NCBI GenBank assembly: GCA_902803185.1
Contig: CADCOV010000257.1
Location: 1 to 10,223 of the forward strand
DNA: 10,223 bases
Source: an uncultured Eubacteriales bacterium
Lineage (GTDB): Bacteria > Bacillota > Clostridia > Peptostreptococcales > Anaerovoracaceae
Direction: 5' to 3'
Shown in pieces: positions 1 through 6,900 of the stretch. Under the pieces are notes generated by a model. That model saw only the letters and a list, made by a program, of their open reading frames with translations, did not search any database and had not been told where the DNA came from. The translations under genes and the position numbers were made by a program. Each line of letters starts with the position of its first letter. The stretch's first letter is position 1.

Positions 1-710
1 AAGCGCATGGTGGAATAGAACTTCAGCGCTCTGCCGCCGGTGGTGGTCTCAGGGTTGCCGAACATGACGCCGACCTTCTCACGGAGCTGGTTGATGAAGA
101 CGACGCAGGTGTTGGAGCGGCTCACGGTGCCCGCCAGCACGCGCAGGGCCTGGGACATGAGCCTGGCCTGCAGGCCAACGTGGGAATCGCCGATGTCGCC
201 CTGGATCTCCGCCTTCGGCACGAGGGCCGCGACGGAGTCGATGACGATGACGTCCAGTGCGCCGGAACGGGCCAGCATGTCGCAGATCTCCAGCGCCTGC
301 TCACCGGTATCCGGCTGGGAGACCAGGAGCTCGTCCACCTTGACGCCCAGGTTCCTGGCGTAGACCGGGTCCAGCGCGTGCTCGGCGTCGATGAAGGCCG
401 CCTTGCCGCCCTTCTTCTGGGCCTCGGCGACGATGTGGAGGGTCAGGGTGGTCTTGCCGGAGGACTCCGGTCCGTAGATCTCGATGATCCTGCCCTTAGG
501 GACGCCGCCCACGCCGGTCGCCAGGTCGAGGCTGATCGAACCGGTGGAGATCACGTCCAGATTATCTATGTTGGTGCCCTCGCCCATCCTCATGATGGCA
601 CCCTGGCCGAACTGCTTCTGGATCTTGTCCAGCGCAGCCTGCAGGGCCTTCTCCTTCTCGGCATTGCTCGGGCCGGTACGCATGTCCTTGACATCCTTCT
701 TAGCTGCCAT
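1..710 (-). CDS. recA: RecA recombinase, 3' end cut by the window edge
   Basis: RecA polymerises on single-stranded DNA, drives ATP-dependent homologous pairing and strand exchange, and triggers LexA self-cleavage in the SOS response. The first 236 residues are visible. The Walker A motif GPESSGKT is at residues 80-87, the Walker B segment VIVIDS at 154-159, the L1 region ([12 protein letters not shown]) at about 168-179, and L2 with the NQLREKVG and [14 protein letters not shown] signatures at about 207-231. RecA is usually about 340-350 residues, so about a third, including the C-terminal domain, lies beyond position 1. The ATG start is preceded by AAGGAGG at good spacing. The gene lies downstream of cinA on the same strand, separated by a 136-base gap that holds its own promoter and a LexA box. 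Nothing indicates an intein or frameshift in the visible part. Identification is essentially certain. Confidence 0.98.
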   Translation of the reverse strand, partial: MAAKKDVKDMRTGPSNAEKEKALQAALDKIQKQFGQGAIMRMGEGTNIDNLDVISTGSISLDLATGVGGVPKGRIIEIYGPESSGKTTLTLHIVAEAQKKGGKAAFIDAEHALDPVYARNLGVKVDELLVSQPDTGEQALEICDMLARSGALDVIVIDSVAALVPKAEIQGDIGDSHVGLQARLMSQALRVLAGTVSRSNTCVVFINQLREKVGVMFGNPETTTGGRALKFYSTMR

Positions 711-725
711 GTATATCCTCCTTGT

Positions 726-737
726 GAACAAATGTTC
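726..737. promoter_or_regulatory. LexA/DinR operator (SOS box) of recA
   Basis: The sequence GAACAAATGTTC is a perfect palindrome matching the Gram-positive LexA (DinR) box core GAAC-N4-GTTC. It lies between the predicted recA transcription start (near 743) and the recA ribosome binding site, about 15 bases from the start codon. LexA bound there would block initiation or early elongation. This is the expected autoregulated arrangement for recA, so SOS induction is inferred with high confidence. I saw no second box of this form in the window. Confidence 0.9.
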
Positions 738-749
738 GTTTCTGTTAAT

Positions 750-778
750 ATAATAACTGCTCAGCGCCCAAAAAGCAA
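750..778 (-). promoter_or_regulatory. Sigma-A type promoter of recA
   Basis: Read on the minus strand, TTGCTT (773-778) is separated by exactly 17 bases from TATTAT (750-755). The predicted start is near 743, which puts the LexA box at about +6 to +17. The element lets recA be transcribed independently of cinA. No convincing terminator is seen between cinA and this promoter, so read-through from cinA probably adds to recA expression. Confidence 0.72.
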
Positions 779-846
779 GCGCATATTTAGGAAATTTATG
801 GTGTCTGCAGTATAGTCTCTTCCCCATAGACTGTCAATCGAAGGCG

Positions 847-2091
847 TCACAATTCCGGAGAAAATCCGATGGCTTTGCGGATCTCGTCGAACATGCACAG
901 CACGCAGTAATGGCGGTTCCAGCGGCGGTCGTCCCGGTTGGTGCGGATCTCCCTCACCCGCTCGTAGCCATCCATCGAGATGCCCACGTACATGAGCCCC
1001 GCAGGCTTGTCGCCGTAAGGCCCCGGCCCCGCAACGCCGGTGGAGGATACGCAGATGGCGCTGCCGGTCTTTTCCCTGAGCCCCCTTGCCATCTCGATGG
1101 CGGTCTCAGGGCTCTCGGCGGTGTATTTCTCGAGGGTCTCAGGCTTCACCCCAAGCTCCTCCATCTTGGCCTTCTCCGTGTAGGTCACTAGGCCCCGGTC
1201 GAAGGCGGCGGAGATCCCCGGCACGCTGACCAGGCTCTCGGAGAACATGCCGCCGGTGCAGGATTCGCAGGCGGAGATCGTGAGGCCCCGGCGGATCAGC
1301 TCCTTGCCGACGGCCAGGTTATAGTCCTCTCCGTCGAAGCTGTAGATGAACTCCCCGGTCAGCGCCGCGACCCGGCGGGCCATCTCGTCCACCGCCGCCT
1401 TCGCCTCCTCCGGGCTCTCCCTTTTGCTGGCGACCCGGACGTTGCATTCCCCTTCCTTGGCGTAGGTGGCGAGGGTCGGGTCCGTCTGGGCGTCGATCAA
1501 AGGCAGCAGCTTCGTCTCCAGGGAGGATTCGCCGATGCCGAAGTACCGGAGCAGCCGGTAATGGATGACGCCGGTGCTGAACTGCAGAAGATACGGTTTC
1601 GCCCGGCGCTCCCACATCCTGTGCATCTCCCGCGGAGGCCCCGGCATGCAGAGGATGGACTTGCCCCCATCCTCCAGGACGAAGCCCGGCGCGGAGCCCG
1701 CGTCGTTATCAAAGACCACAGCCCGGGTCGGCATCATGGCCTGCTTGTAGTTGTTCAGGGTCATCTTCCGGCCCCTCAGGCGTGCGATCCGCTCCAGGGC
1801 GGCCAGGCTCTCGGCGTGGACCGCCAGCTCGTCGTGCAGAACAGCGCAGGCGGTCTCCTTGGTCAGGTCATCCTCCGTCGGCCCGAGGCCGCCGGTGGTC
1901 ACGATCAGATCCACGTCCTTGAAGGCGGTGCGGATCACCTCGGCCAGACGGCCGTCGTTATCCCCCACGGTGTAGTGGTACATCACGTCGAATCCCAGCA
2001 GGTTCAGCTCCCGGGACAGGTAGGCGGCGTTCGTGTTCACGATCTGTCCGAAGAGGATCTCGGTCCCCACCGTCAAAATGGCACAGCGCAT
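847..2091 (-). CDS. cinA: CinA, competence/damage-inducible protein with NMN amidase domain
   Basis: A 414-residue two-domain CinA of usual length. The N-terminal MoCF/COG1058 domain (about residues 1-170) starts with ILTVGTEILFGQIVNTN at 5-21 and carries GGLGPTEDDLTKE at 67-79, AGSAPGF at 131-137 and PGPPREM at 150-156. The C-terminal PncC-type nicotinamide-nucleotide amidase domain (about 255-410) carries ESCTGG at 276-281, whose serine is the family's catalytic residue, and STGVAGPGP at 350-358. The family deamidates NMN to nicotinate mononucleotide in pyridine nucleotide recycling, and the N-terminal domain has been linked to ADP-ribose hydrolysis. The ATG start has an AAAGGAG site upstream. 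It lies 82 bases after pgsA and just before recA, a linkage common in Firmicutes. A role in DNA uptake is historical and not shown here. Both active regions look intact. Confidence 0.96.
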   Translation of the reverse strand: MRCAILTVGTEILFGQIVNTNAAYLSRELNLLGFDVMYHYTVGDNDGRLAEVIRTAFKDVDLIVTTGGLGPTEDDLTKETACAVLHDELAVHAESLAALERIARLRGRKMTLNNYKQAMMPTRAVVFDNDAGSAPGFVLEDGGKSILCMPGPPREMHRMWERRAKPYLLQFSTGVIHYRLLRYFGIGESSLETKLLPLIDAQTDPTLATYAKEGECNVRVASKRESPEEAKAAVDEMARRVAALTGEFIYSFDGEDYNLAVGKELIRRGLTISACESCTGGMFSESLVSVPGISAAFDRGLVTYTEKAKMEELGVKPETLEKYTAESPETAIEMARGLREKTGSAICVSSTGVAGPGPYGDKPAGLMYVGISMDGYERVREIRTNRDDRRWNRHYCVLCMFDEIRKAIGFSPEL

Positions 2092-2142
2092 GATATCTCC
2101 TTTGCGATAAATGTATTACGTAAACTCAGAATCCGAACAATG

Positions 2143-2167
2143 AAAACGCCGGCTGCGGGAGCCGGCG
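2143..2167 (-). terminator. GC hairpin with short T run after pgsA (weak terminator or attenuator)
   Basis: On the minus strand, CGCCGGCT and AGCCGGCG form a perfect 8-bp stem around a CCCGC loop, followed by TTTTC. It begins 6 bases after the pgsA stop codon. The T run is short, so termination is probably partial and some transcription may continue into cinA. The 50 bases between this hairpin and cinA contain only weak promoter-like hexamers (TTGTTC, then TAATAC after 16 bases), which I do not annotate separately. Confidence 0.55.
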
Positions 2168-2173
2168 GAAAAA

Positions 2174-2713
2174 TCACTGGGCAAAGACCTGCTTGTTCTT
2201 GATGGCGTACTCGGCGCCGGACCAGATGGTCATCGCCAGGGACGCCCACAGGAAGATCCGGGCGGCGATCGCGAGGACGTCGTGGAACTGCCCCGCCGGC
2301 AGGACCGGCACGAGGAGCAGCATCGGCACGGCGATCATCTGCAGGACCGTCTTGATCTTGCCGCTCATGGCCGCCGCGATGACGATGCCCTCGGAGGCAG
2401 CCACCGTGCGGATGCCGGCCACCAGGAACTCCCTGGCCAGGATGACGATGAGCATCCATCCCGGGATGGTCCCGTCCTCCACCATCAGGCAGAAGGCGGA
2501 ATAGACCAGGATCTTATCCGCAAGCGGGTCCATGATCTTGCCGAAGTTGGTGATCAGGTCGTACTTCCTGGCGATCTTCCCGTCCAGCATGTCCGTCAGG
2601 GACGCCAGGATGAACAGGACGAAGGCGATCAGAGAATGCCCCGTCATGTACGCGATGATGAAAAAAGGAACGGCGATGATCCTCGCGAGGGTCAGCTTGT
2701 TAGGCAGGTTCAT
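2174..2713 (-). CDS. pgsA: CDP-diacylglycerol--glycerol-3-phosphate 3-phosphatidyltransferase
   Basis: An integral membrane enzyme that transfers phosphatidyl from CDP-diacylglycerol to sn-glycerol-3-phosphate, giving phosphatidylglycerophosphate, the committed step to phosphatidylglycerol and cardiolipin. At 179 residues it has normal length. The complete CDP-alcohol phosphotransferase signature is present: D44-G45, A48-R49, G58, D62 and D66 in the pattern DGxxARx8GxxxDxxxD. Further PgsA-like segments are REFLVAGIR at 94-102 and SGKIKT at 117-122. Hydrophobic stretches at roughly 10-40, 68-101 and 123-165 are consistent with about six membrane segments. The ATG is preceded by AGGAGAG about 10 bases upstream. 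It heads the pgsA-cinA-recA cluster. Its leader overlaps the end of a predicted structured RNA and its terminator, so expression may depend on read-through from that promoter. Confidence 0.95.
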   Translation of the reverse strand: MNLPNKLTLARIIAVPFFIIAYMTGHSLIAFVLFILASLTDMLDGKIARKYDLITNFGKIMDPLADKILVYSAFCLMVEDGTIPGWMLIVILAREFLVAGIRTVAASEGIVIAAAMSGKIKTVLQMIAVPMLLLVPVLPAGQFHDVLAIAARIFLWASLAMTIWSGAEYAIKNKQVFAQ

Positions 2714-2737
2714 CGGTAGTCTCTCTCCTATGTCACG

Positions 2738-2761
2738 AAAAATGACCCGGAAGCTCCGTCA
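2738..2761 (-). terminator. Terminator-like end of the structured RNA upstream of pgsA
   Basis: On the minus strand, TGAC (2758-2761) and GTCA (2743-2746) enclose a small GGA/TCC hairpin, and TTTTT follows at 2738-2742. The local hairpin is imperfect, but these bases can also pair with the RNA's own 5' end (about 2903-2915), which gives a longer stem before the T run. It ends about 9 bases before the pgsA ribosome binding site, so it would also act as an attenuator for pgsA. Confidence 0.5.
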
Positions 2762-2916
2762 GGGGTATAATTGACGCCCTATCAAGTGATAGGTGGGTCT
2801 CCTGCCCGCCGCCTCTGCCATCCGTTCGAAGACGGCCCGGCATATCGTACAGGACGCGGAATCCCGTGCATAAAGTGTAGGTTCAATTATGAAATCCCTT
2901 AACCTGAGTTCCAGGC
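2738..2916 (-). ncRNA. Candidate 6S-like structured RNA (or pgsA leader RNA)
   Basis: No protein gene is seen here. Starting about 7 bases after a TATAAT box and ending in a T run, the predicted transcript is about 178 nt. Its ends pair: CCTGGAA, CTC and AGG near the 5' end (2903-2915) match CCT, GAG and TTCCGGG near the 3' end (2746-2763), with small bulges and one G-U pair. Inside this, ATAATTGA (2883-2890) pairs perfectly with TCAATTAT (2767-2774). Next comes a large asymmetric bubble whose 3' side holds its own hairpin (CCTATC/GATAGG, 2778-2793). The rod then closes through TCCTG/CAGGA (2850-2854 with 2800-2804) and an apical hairpin TGCC..CCGT/ACGG..GGCA (2816-2842). Size, closing stem, central bubble with a 3' hairpin, and terminal stem fit the 6S RNA fold, which binds housekeeping RNA polymerase. 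I could not match conserved 6S sequence, so a cis-acting pgsA leader remains possible. No known riboswitch core was recognised. Confidence 0.5.
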
Positions 2917-2922
2917 AAGACC

Positions 2923-2951
2923 ATTATACTATAAAACCTGCCGGATTGCAC
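2923..2951 (-). promoter_or_regulatory. Promoter of the structured RNA upstream of pgsA
   Basis: On the minus strand a perfect TATAAT lies at 2923-2928. At 17-base spacing the -35 position reads GTGCAA (2946-2951), matching the consensus at only 3 of 6 positions. The predicted start is near 2916. The weak -35 coincides with one arm of a perfect inverted repeat, suggesting that a regulator controls this promoter. Confidence 0.55.
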
Positions 2952-2965
2952 TACCTGAGTGCAAT
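2945..2965. promoter_or_regulatory. Perfect 8-bp inverted repeat over the -35 region, possible operator
   Basis: ATTGCACT (2945-2952) and AGTGCAAT (2958-2965) are perfect inverted copies separated by ACCTG. The element covers the -35 position of the promoter for the structured RNA. It is not followed by a T run on the minus strand, so a terminator role is unlikely. A dimeric DNA-binding protein could act here as repressor or activator. The regulator is unknown and no regulator gene is in the window. The remaining bases between it and the yebC terminator (2966-3047) hold a GC-rich stretch in which I see no gene. Confidence 0.5.
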
Positions 2966-3047
2966 TTCCAGTAATTGTCTGCTCCAGGCGGATATTACCA
3001 GCAGCCGCCGCCCGCCGCGGATGGTTTTGTCCCGCCCGAGGGCAAAG

Positions 3048-3072
3048 AAAAACGAGCAGGTCACCCTGCCCG
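3048..3072 (-). terminator. Intrinsic terminator of yebC
   Basis: On the minus strand, CGGGCAGG pairs with CCTGCTCG (8 bp with one G-U pair) around a GTGA tetraloop and is followed directly by TTTTT. It lies about 22 bases after the yebC stop codon and separates yebC from the RNA/pgsA region. Confidence 0.88.
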
Positions 3073-3094
3073 TCTCTGTGTCTTGTTATCAGGA

Positions 3095-3823
3095 CTACTC
3101 CTCGTCGTAGAGATCCACGGCGCTGTTGGTCTGGACCTTCTGGACGTCGTCGTTGTCCTCGAGGGCCGCGACCAGCTTGCGGAGCTTGCCCAGATCCTTG
3201 TCGCTCGGCGTGGATTCCATGGACGGAACGAACTCGATGTCGGAGTCCACCAGCTCATAGCCGGCGCCGGAGAGCGCGCTGTGCACATCCGTGTAGACAG
3301 CCGGATCGGTGTAGATGGTGAAACTGTCCTCATCGGAGATCATGTCGTCGGCGCCCGCCTCGAGTGCGGCTTCCATCAGTTCGTCCTCGTCGATCTCATC
3401 GGTCTTCTCGATGACGATGACGCCCTTGCGGGAGAACATGTAGGAAACGCAGCCCGGAGTGCCGATGTTCCCGCCGTGCTTATCAAAGGCAGATCTCACC
3501 GCGGAGGTCGTCCGGTTGGTGTTGTCGGTCAGGCAGTTTACGATGAACGCTACGCCGCCGGAACCGTATCCTTCGAATGTCAGCTCTTCGTAAGAAGCGC
3601 CGCCCAGTTCGCCGGTGCCCTTCTTGATGGCGCGCTGGATATTGTCGTTCGGCATACTGATGGCCTTGGCCTTTTCGATGGCGACTCTGAGGCTGGCGTT
3701 GTATTCCGGGTCTCCGCCGTCCTTAGCCGCGACCGTGATGGCCTTAGCGTACTTGGTAAACATGGCTGCTCTCTTGGAGTCCTGAGCGGCCTTTCTTCCT
3801 GCAATCGTTCCGTGTCTTCCCAC
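3095..3823 (-). CDS. yebC: YebC/PmpR/TACO1 family protein
   Basis: A 242-residue full-length YebC (DUF28) protein. It begins MGRHGTIAGRKAAQDSKRA, has FTKYAKAITVAAKDGG at 22-37, MPNDNIQRAIKKGTG at 57-71, EGYGSGGVA at 84-92, DNTNRT at 100-105, HGGNIG at 116-121, VSYMFSRKG at 126-134 and LEDNDDVQKV at 221-230, all family signatures. Members were first described as transcriptional regulators (PmpR, YebC). More recent work on YebC-type proteins and mitochondrial TACO1 supports a role in relieving ribosome stalling, notably at proline-rich stretches. Which applies here cannot be read from sequence. The start is GTG, chosen because AGGAGG lies 7 bases upstream and the family N-terminus begins there. 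It is a single-gene unit with its own promoter and terminator, not next to ruvABC as in many bacteria. The family assignment is very secure, the function less so. Confidence 0.95.
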   Translation of the reverse strand: MGRHGTIAGRKAAQDSKRAAMFTKYAKAITVAAKDGGDPEYNASLRVAIEKAKAISMPNDNIQRAIKKGTGELGGASYEELTFEGYGSGGVAFIVNCLTDNTNRTTSAVRSAFDKHGGNIGTPGCVSYMFSRKGVIVIEKTDEIDEDELMEAALEAGADDMISDEDSFTIYTDPAVYTDVHSALSGAGYELVDSDIEFVPSMESTPSDKDLGKLRKLVAALEDNDDVQKVQTNSAVDLYDEE

Positions 3824-3877
3824 AGGAACACCTCCTATCGTTGATTCTGATTATGACTCTATACCTTAACCTAAAGT

Positions 3878-3906
3878 ATTATAAACGATTATGTTGTGGT
3901 TGACAA
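3878..3906 (-). promoter_or_regulatory. Near-consensus sigma-A promoter of yebC
   Basis: On the minus strand, TTGTCA (3901-3906) and a perfect TATAAT (3878-3883) are separated by exactly 17 bases. The predicted start is near 3871, giving a leader of about 48 nt before the GTG start. The -35 box begins only 12 bases after the stop codon of the upstream activase gene, and I see no T-run terminator between them. Confidence 0.85.
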
Positions 3907-3918
3907 GAATTTTTCTCG

Positions 3919-6900
3919 TCAGGCCTCTTTTGCGGCTTTTGCCGCCTCCGCCGCCAGCTTTTTGTCCAGATTCTTGTGGGCGGTGGCCATCATCAGCTTG
4001 ATCCGGTTCAGCTGGTTGACGTCGCTGGCGCCCGGGTCGTAGTCGATGGCCGCGATGTTGGCCCTCGGGTTCAGCCGGCGCATGGCCTTCATCATGCCCT
4101 TTCCGATGACGTGGTTCGGCAGGCAGGCGAAAGGCTGCAGGCAGACGATGTTCTCGCAGCCGCTGTGGATGAGCTCGATCATCTCGCCGGTCAAAAGCCA
4201 TCCTTCGCCGCACTGGTTGCCCAGGGAGACCACCTCGGTGGCCGCCTCCGCGGTCTCGTGGATGTAGAACGGTTCGGTGAAGTGGACGCTCTCCCGGAGG
4301 GCTTTGCGCATCGGCTTCCTCAGGATCTCCACGGCTTTGATCGCCGCCTGGTTGATCATCATCTGCTTGTAGGAACCGGACAGGTGCTCGTAGTTGAACT
4401 TTTTGCTGTAGAACCCGTAGAGGAAGAAGTCGATCAGGTCCAGGACCACCGCTTCGCCGCCCTCCTCCTCGATGATGTCGACGATGTTGTTGTTGGCGTT
4501 CGGGTGGTATTTGACCAGGATCTCGCCGACCACGCCCACCTTAGGCTTGACGGCGCCGGTGCGCTCCACCGCGTCGAAGTCCCGGACGATGTCCCTGAGG
4601 TTCTGCTCGTAGACCTTCTTCTTGAAGTGGAGGGTGTTCTCGATGATCGGGCCCTCCCACTTGTCCATCAAAGCCTGGCAGGTCCCCGGCACCTTCTCGT
4701 ACGGCCGGGTCGCGTAGAGGAGCCGCATCATCAGGTCGCCGTAGACGGCGCCGATGACCAGCTTGGCCCCCATGTTCGCGTCGATGGAAAAGCCCGGGTT
4801 CTTCTCCAGGCCCACCATGTTGAAGGAGACCACCGGGATCTGCTCCATGCCCAGGTCCTTGAGCGCCTTGCGGAGCAAAGCCACGTAGTTGGAGGCCCGG
4901 CATCCGCCGCCGGTCTGGGACATGAAGACCGCCGTGTGATCCAGGTCGTATTCCCCGGACTTCAGGGCGGAGATGATCTGCCCCAGGGTCACGATGGTCG
5001 GATAGCAGGCGTCGTTGTTGATGTAGCGCAGGCCCTCGTTCACAGAGTTCTTATCCACCGGCGGGAGCAATACCGCGTTGTAGCCGCAGGCGGTCAGGGC
5101 CGGCTGCAGATATTTGAAGTGGATCGGGGACATCTGCGGGATCAGCATGGTGTACTGCTGTTTCCGCATCTGTTCGGTGAAGAGCTTCCGTTCGTATTTG
5201 TGCGGGTGCGGGTCCGCGTGGACGTCGTTCTTGTCCCGCTCCTCCATGGCCGCCTTCAGGGACCGGATGCGGATCTTGATGGCGCCGAGGTTGGAGACCT
5301 CGTCGATCTTCAGGACGGTGTACATCTTGTTGTTCTGGTTGCAGATCTCCTCCACCTCGTCGGTGGTGACCGCGTCCAGGCCGCAGCCGAAGGAGTTGAG
5401 CTGCACCAGCTCGATGTCGTCGTAGCGGCCGACGAACTCCGCCGCCTTGTAGAGCCTGGAATGGTAGACCCACTGATCCAGGACCCTCACCGGGCGCGGC
5501 ATCTTGCCCATGTGGCAGACCGAGTCCTCGGAGAGGACCACCAGGTCGAAGCTGCCGATCAGCTTGTTGATGCCGTGGTTGATCTCCGGATCCAGGTGAT
5601 ACGGACGGCCGGCCAGGACCACCATCTTCTTGCCGTGCTCCCTGGCGAAGCGGATGGCCTCCTCGCCCTTCGCCCGGACGTCTTCCTTGAAGTGGTGCTG
5701 CTCCGCCCTCGCGGCCTTGACCGCCTCGGCGATCTCAGCCTTTCCGATGCCCCGGCTCCTGAACTCCTCGGCCAAAGCCTTCACCAGCCGCTTGTCGTCG
5801 TCGTACGGCAGGAACGGATGGTGGAAGGCCACCCCGTTCTCCTCAAACAGGTCGTCCATGTTGTTGGCCACGGACTCCGGATAGGTGGCGACGATCGGGC
5901 AGTTATAGTGGTTCGGCGCGGTCTCGTCCTCGTTTTGTTCGTAGTTCAGGCAAGGATAGAAGATCTCCTTGATCCCCTGCTCCACCAGCCACTTGATGTG
6001 GCCGTGGACCAGCTTCGCCGGATAGCAGGCAGTGTCGGAGGAGATGCTGTCCATGCCTTTTTCGTACAGCTTCTTGCTGGACTGCGGCGACAACACGACC
6101 CTGAACTCCAGCTGGGTCAGCAGTGTGAACCAGAACGGGTAGTCCTCATACATGTTGAGGACCCGCGGGATGCCCACCGTGCCCCGGGCAGCGAAGGCCT
6201 CATCAAGCGGCCTGTAGTCGAAGAGCCGCTCCACCTTGTAGGCATAAAGGTCCGGCAGGTCGTGGCTCTTCGCCTGGACGCCGGCCCCCTTCTCGCAGCG
6301 GTTGCCGGTGATGAACCGGGAGCCGTCGCTGAAGCGGTTGATGGTCAGGATGCACTGGTTCTCGCAGCCGTGGCAGCGGCCGTTGCTGTGGGTCACGGTG
6401 AAGGTCTCGAGCTCGTCTTTGGAGATCAAAGCCGACCTGGTCCCCGGCACGAAGTGCTCCTGGGCGATCAGGGAGCAGCCGTAGGCCCCCATGAGGCCCG
6501 CGATGTCCGGCCGGACCACGTTCTTTCCCAGGATGTCCTCCAGGGCGCGGAGCACGGCGTTGTTCAGGAAGGTGCCTCCCTGGACCACGATCTTCTCCCC
6601 CGCCTCGTCGGTGTTGCGGAGCTTGATGACCTTATATAACGCGTTTTTGATGACGCTGTAGGACAGGCCTGCGGAGATGTCGCCGATCTGGGCGCCCTCC
6701 TTCTGGGCCTGCTTGACCTTCGAATTCATGAAGACGGTGCACCGGGTGCCCAGGTCCACCGGGTGGTCGGCGAACAAAGCCTCCTTCGCGAACTGGCGGG
6801 TGTCCAGGTTCACGGACTTGGCGTAGGTCTCCAGGAAGGAGCCGCAGCCGGAGGAACAGGCCTCGTTCAGCATGATGTTGTAGATGGCGCCGTCCTTGAT

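Noticed and set aside
780..846. A possible terminator between cinA and recA
   Set aside because: Only short imperfect repeats (AGTCT/AGACT) are present and there is no T run after them on the minus strand.
2822..2835. A TTCGAAC sequence resembling a tRNA or tmRNA T-loop
   Set aside because: No acceptor stem, CCA end, anticodon arm or tmRNA tag region is present. The bases fit better as the apical hairpin of the structured RNA.
2975..3844. A 289-codon open frame on the plus strand opposite yebC
   Set aside because: It is the antisense of a complete YebC with all family signatures, and it crosses the yebC terminator.
3923..3945. A GCGGC/GCCGC hairpin at the end of the activase gene as a terminator
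   Set aside because: It lies within the alanine/lysine-rich last codons and is followed by A-rich sequence rather than a T run on the minus strand.
3976..6639. An 887-codon open frame on the plus strand, opposite the activase gene
   Set aside because: It is a shadow of the GC-rich coding frame on the other strand. Its product is dominated by V, D, L, H and R without any recognisable motif, while the minus-strand frame has clear conserved domains across the same bases.
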